Assembly: GCA_002453475.1 (NCBI GenBank)
Contig: DKGY01000062.1
Location: 13,462 to 28,671, forward strand
DNA length: 15,210 nt
Direction of reading: 5' to 3'
Source: Clostridium sp. UBA6758
Lineage (GTDB): Bacteria; Bacillota; Clostridia; Clostridiales; Clostridiaceae
Made by a program: the position numbers and the translations under genes. This document shows, one piece after another, positions 14,976 through 15,210 of the stretch (the first letter of the stretch is position 1; the number at the start of each line of letters is the position of its first letter). Under the pieces are notes generated by a model. That model saw only the letters and a program-made list of their open reading frames with translations. It was not told the origin of the DNA and did not search any database.

Positions 14976-15210
14976 TTAAATTCCTTATTATCTAAAATAA
15001 TAACCTCTGACTTATCTTCCTTTGATGCCTTCTTTGTGTGATTTACAAGTTTTATAACGTTCTTATATGATTGCTTTGCTCCTTTTACAAGCAAGGGTAC
15101 TCCTAGAAAATCAATTTTTAGCCACCTAGAAAGTAATCCGCCAAAGGTCATTGGTAATGGAACCGTTGGTGATGTATTAGAAAATATAATTTTCTCATTT
15201 AATAGCTTTT
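14966..15210 (-). CDS. 3' end of an unrecognised gene, cut by the window edge
   Basis: The frame stays open to the window edge: KLLNEKIIFSNTSPTVPLPM, then TFGGLLSRWLKIDFLGVPLL and a basic helical tail ending IILDNKEFKKK. An ATG lies at 15151, but no ribosome binding site precedes it and the upstream codons read as good protein, so it is probably internal. The TSPTVPLPMTFGG segment looks conserved, yet I cannot place it in a family. At least 80 residues are in view. Confidence 0.6.
   Translation of the reverse strand, partial: KLLNEKIIFSNTSPTVPLPMTFGGLLSRWLKIDFLGVPLLVKGAKQSYKNVIKLVNHTKKASKEDKSEVIILDNKEFKKK

Overview
The window is A+T-rich, with Clostridium-like codon use and strong GGAGG-type ribosome binding sites. 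MazF, LprI-type lipoprotein, WYL and double-GNAT genes fit a Firmicute of the Clostridium type; the species cannot be told. Every intact gene is on the minus strand, so transcription runs from high to low coordinates. The middle of the window looks like a defence island in an accessory region, with nucleases, a GHKL ATPase, a helicase, several gene remnants and a diverged direct repeat.

Right flank (12.5-15.2 kb): the 3' end of an unrecognised gene cut by the window edge, a remnant of a WYL-type regulator ending in a terminator hairpin, an LprI-like lipoprotein, a 34-residue membrane peptide and a fused two-domain GNAT acetyltransferase. The acetyltransferase gene ends at a terminator that lies inside repeat copy B. 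This flank looks like ordinary chromosome.

Middle (6.8-12.5 kb): a membrane-anchored NERD nuclease with a C-terminal zinc ribbon, an internally deleted HNH endonuclease remnant, a broken gene (10573-11065) with frameshifts and stops, and a 1029-residue SF1 (Upf1-like) helicase with a long coiled-coil insert. A truncated tail of a possibly HEAT-like gene, a 40-bp near-perfect palindrome and a possible recombinase start on the plus strand follow. The segment is bracketed by two 114-bp direct repeats (6798 and 12421) matching at about 98 of 114 positions by hand count.

Left (1.9-6.7 kb): the most interesting unit. It is an operon of an HNH endonuclease (frameshifted at a 5-bp tandem duplication), a GHKL ATPase, a beta-rich protein of unknown function and a helical protein resembling DUF6339. 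The last three overlap by a few bases and are probably translationally coupled. An ATP-driven GHKL protein beside a nuclease and two conserved unknowns fits a restriction-type or other anti-phage system. With the HNH gene broken, this copy may be inactive or may work without it.

Far left (0.1-1.6 kb): a small stand-alone GIY-YIG nuclease and a fusion of a MazF-type RNase toxin to a PD-(D/E)XK (Mrr-like) nuclease domain, with no antitoxin gene visible beside it. This fusion is a second candidate for unusual biology.
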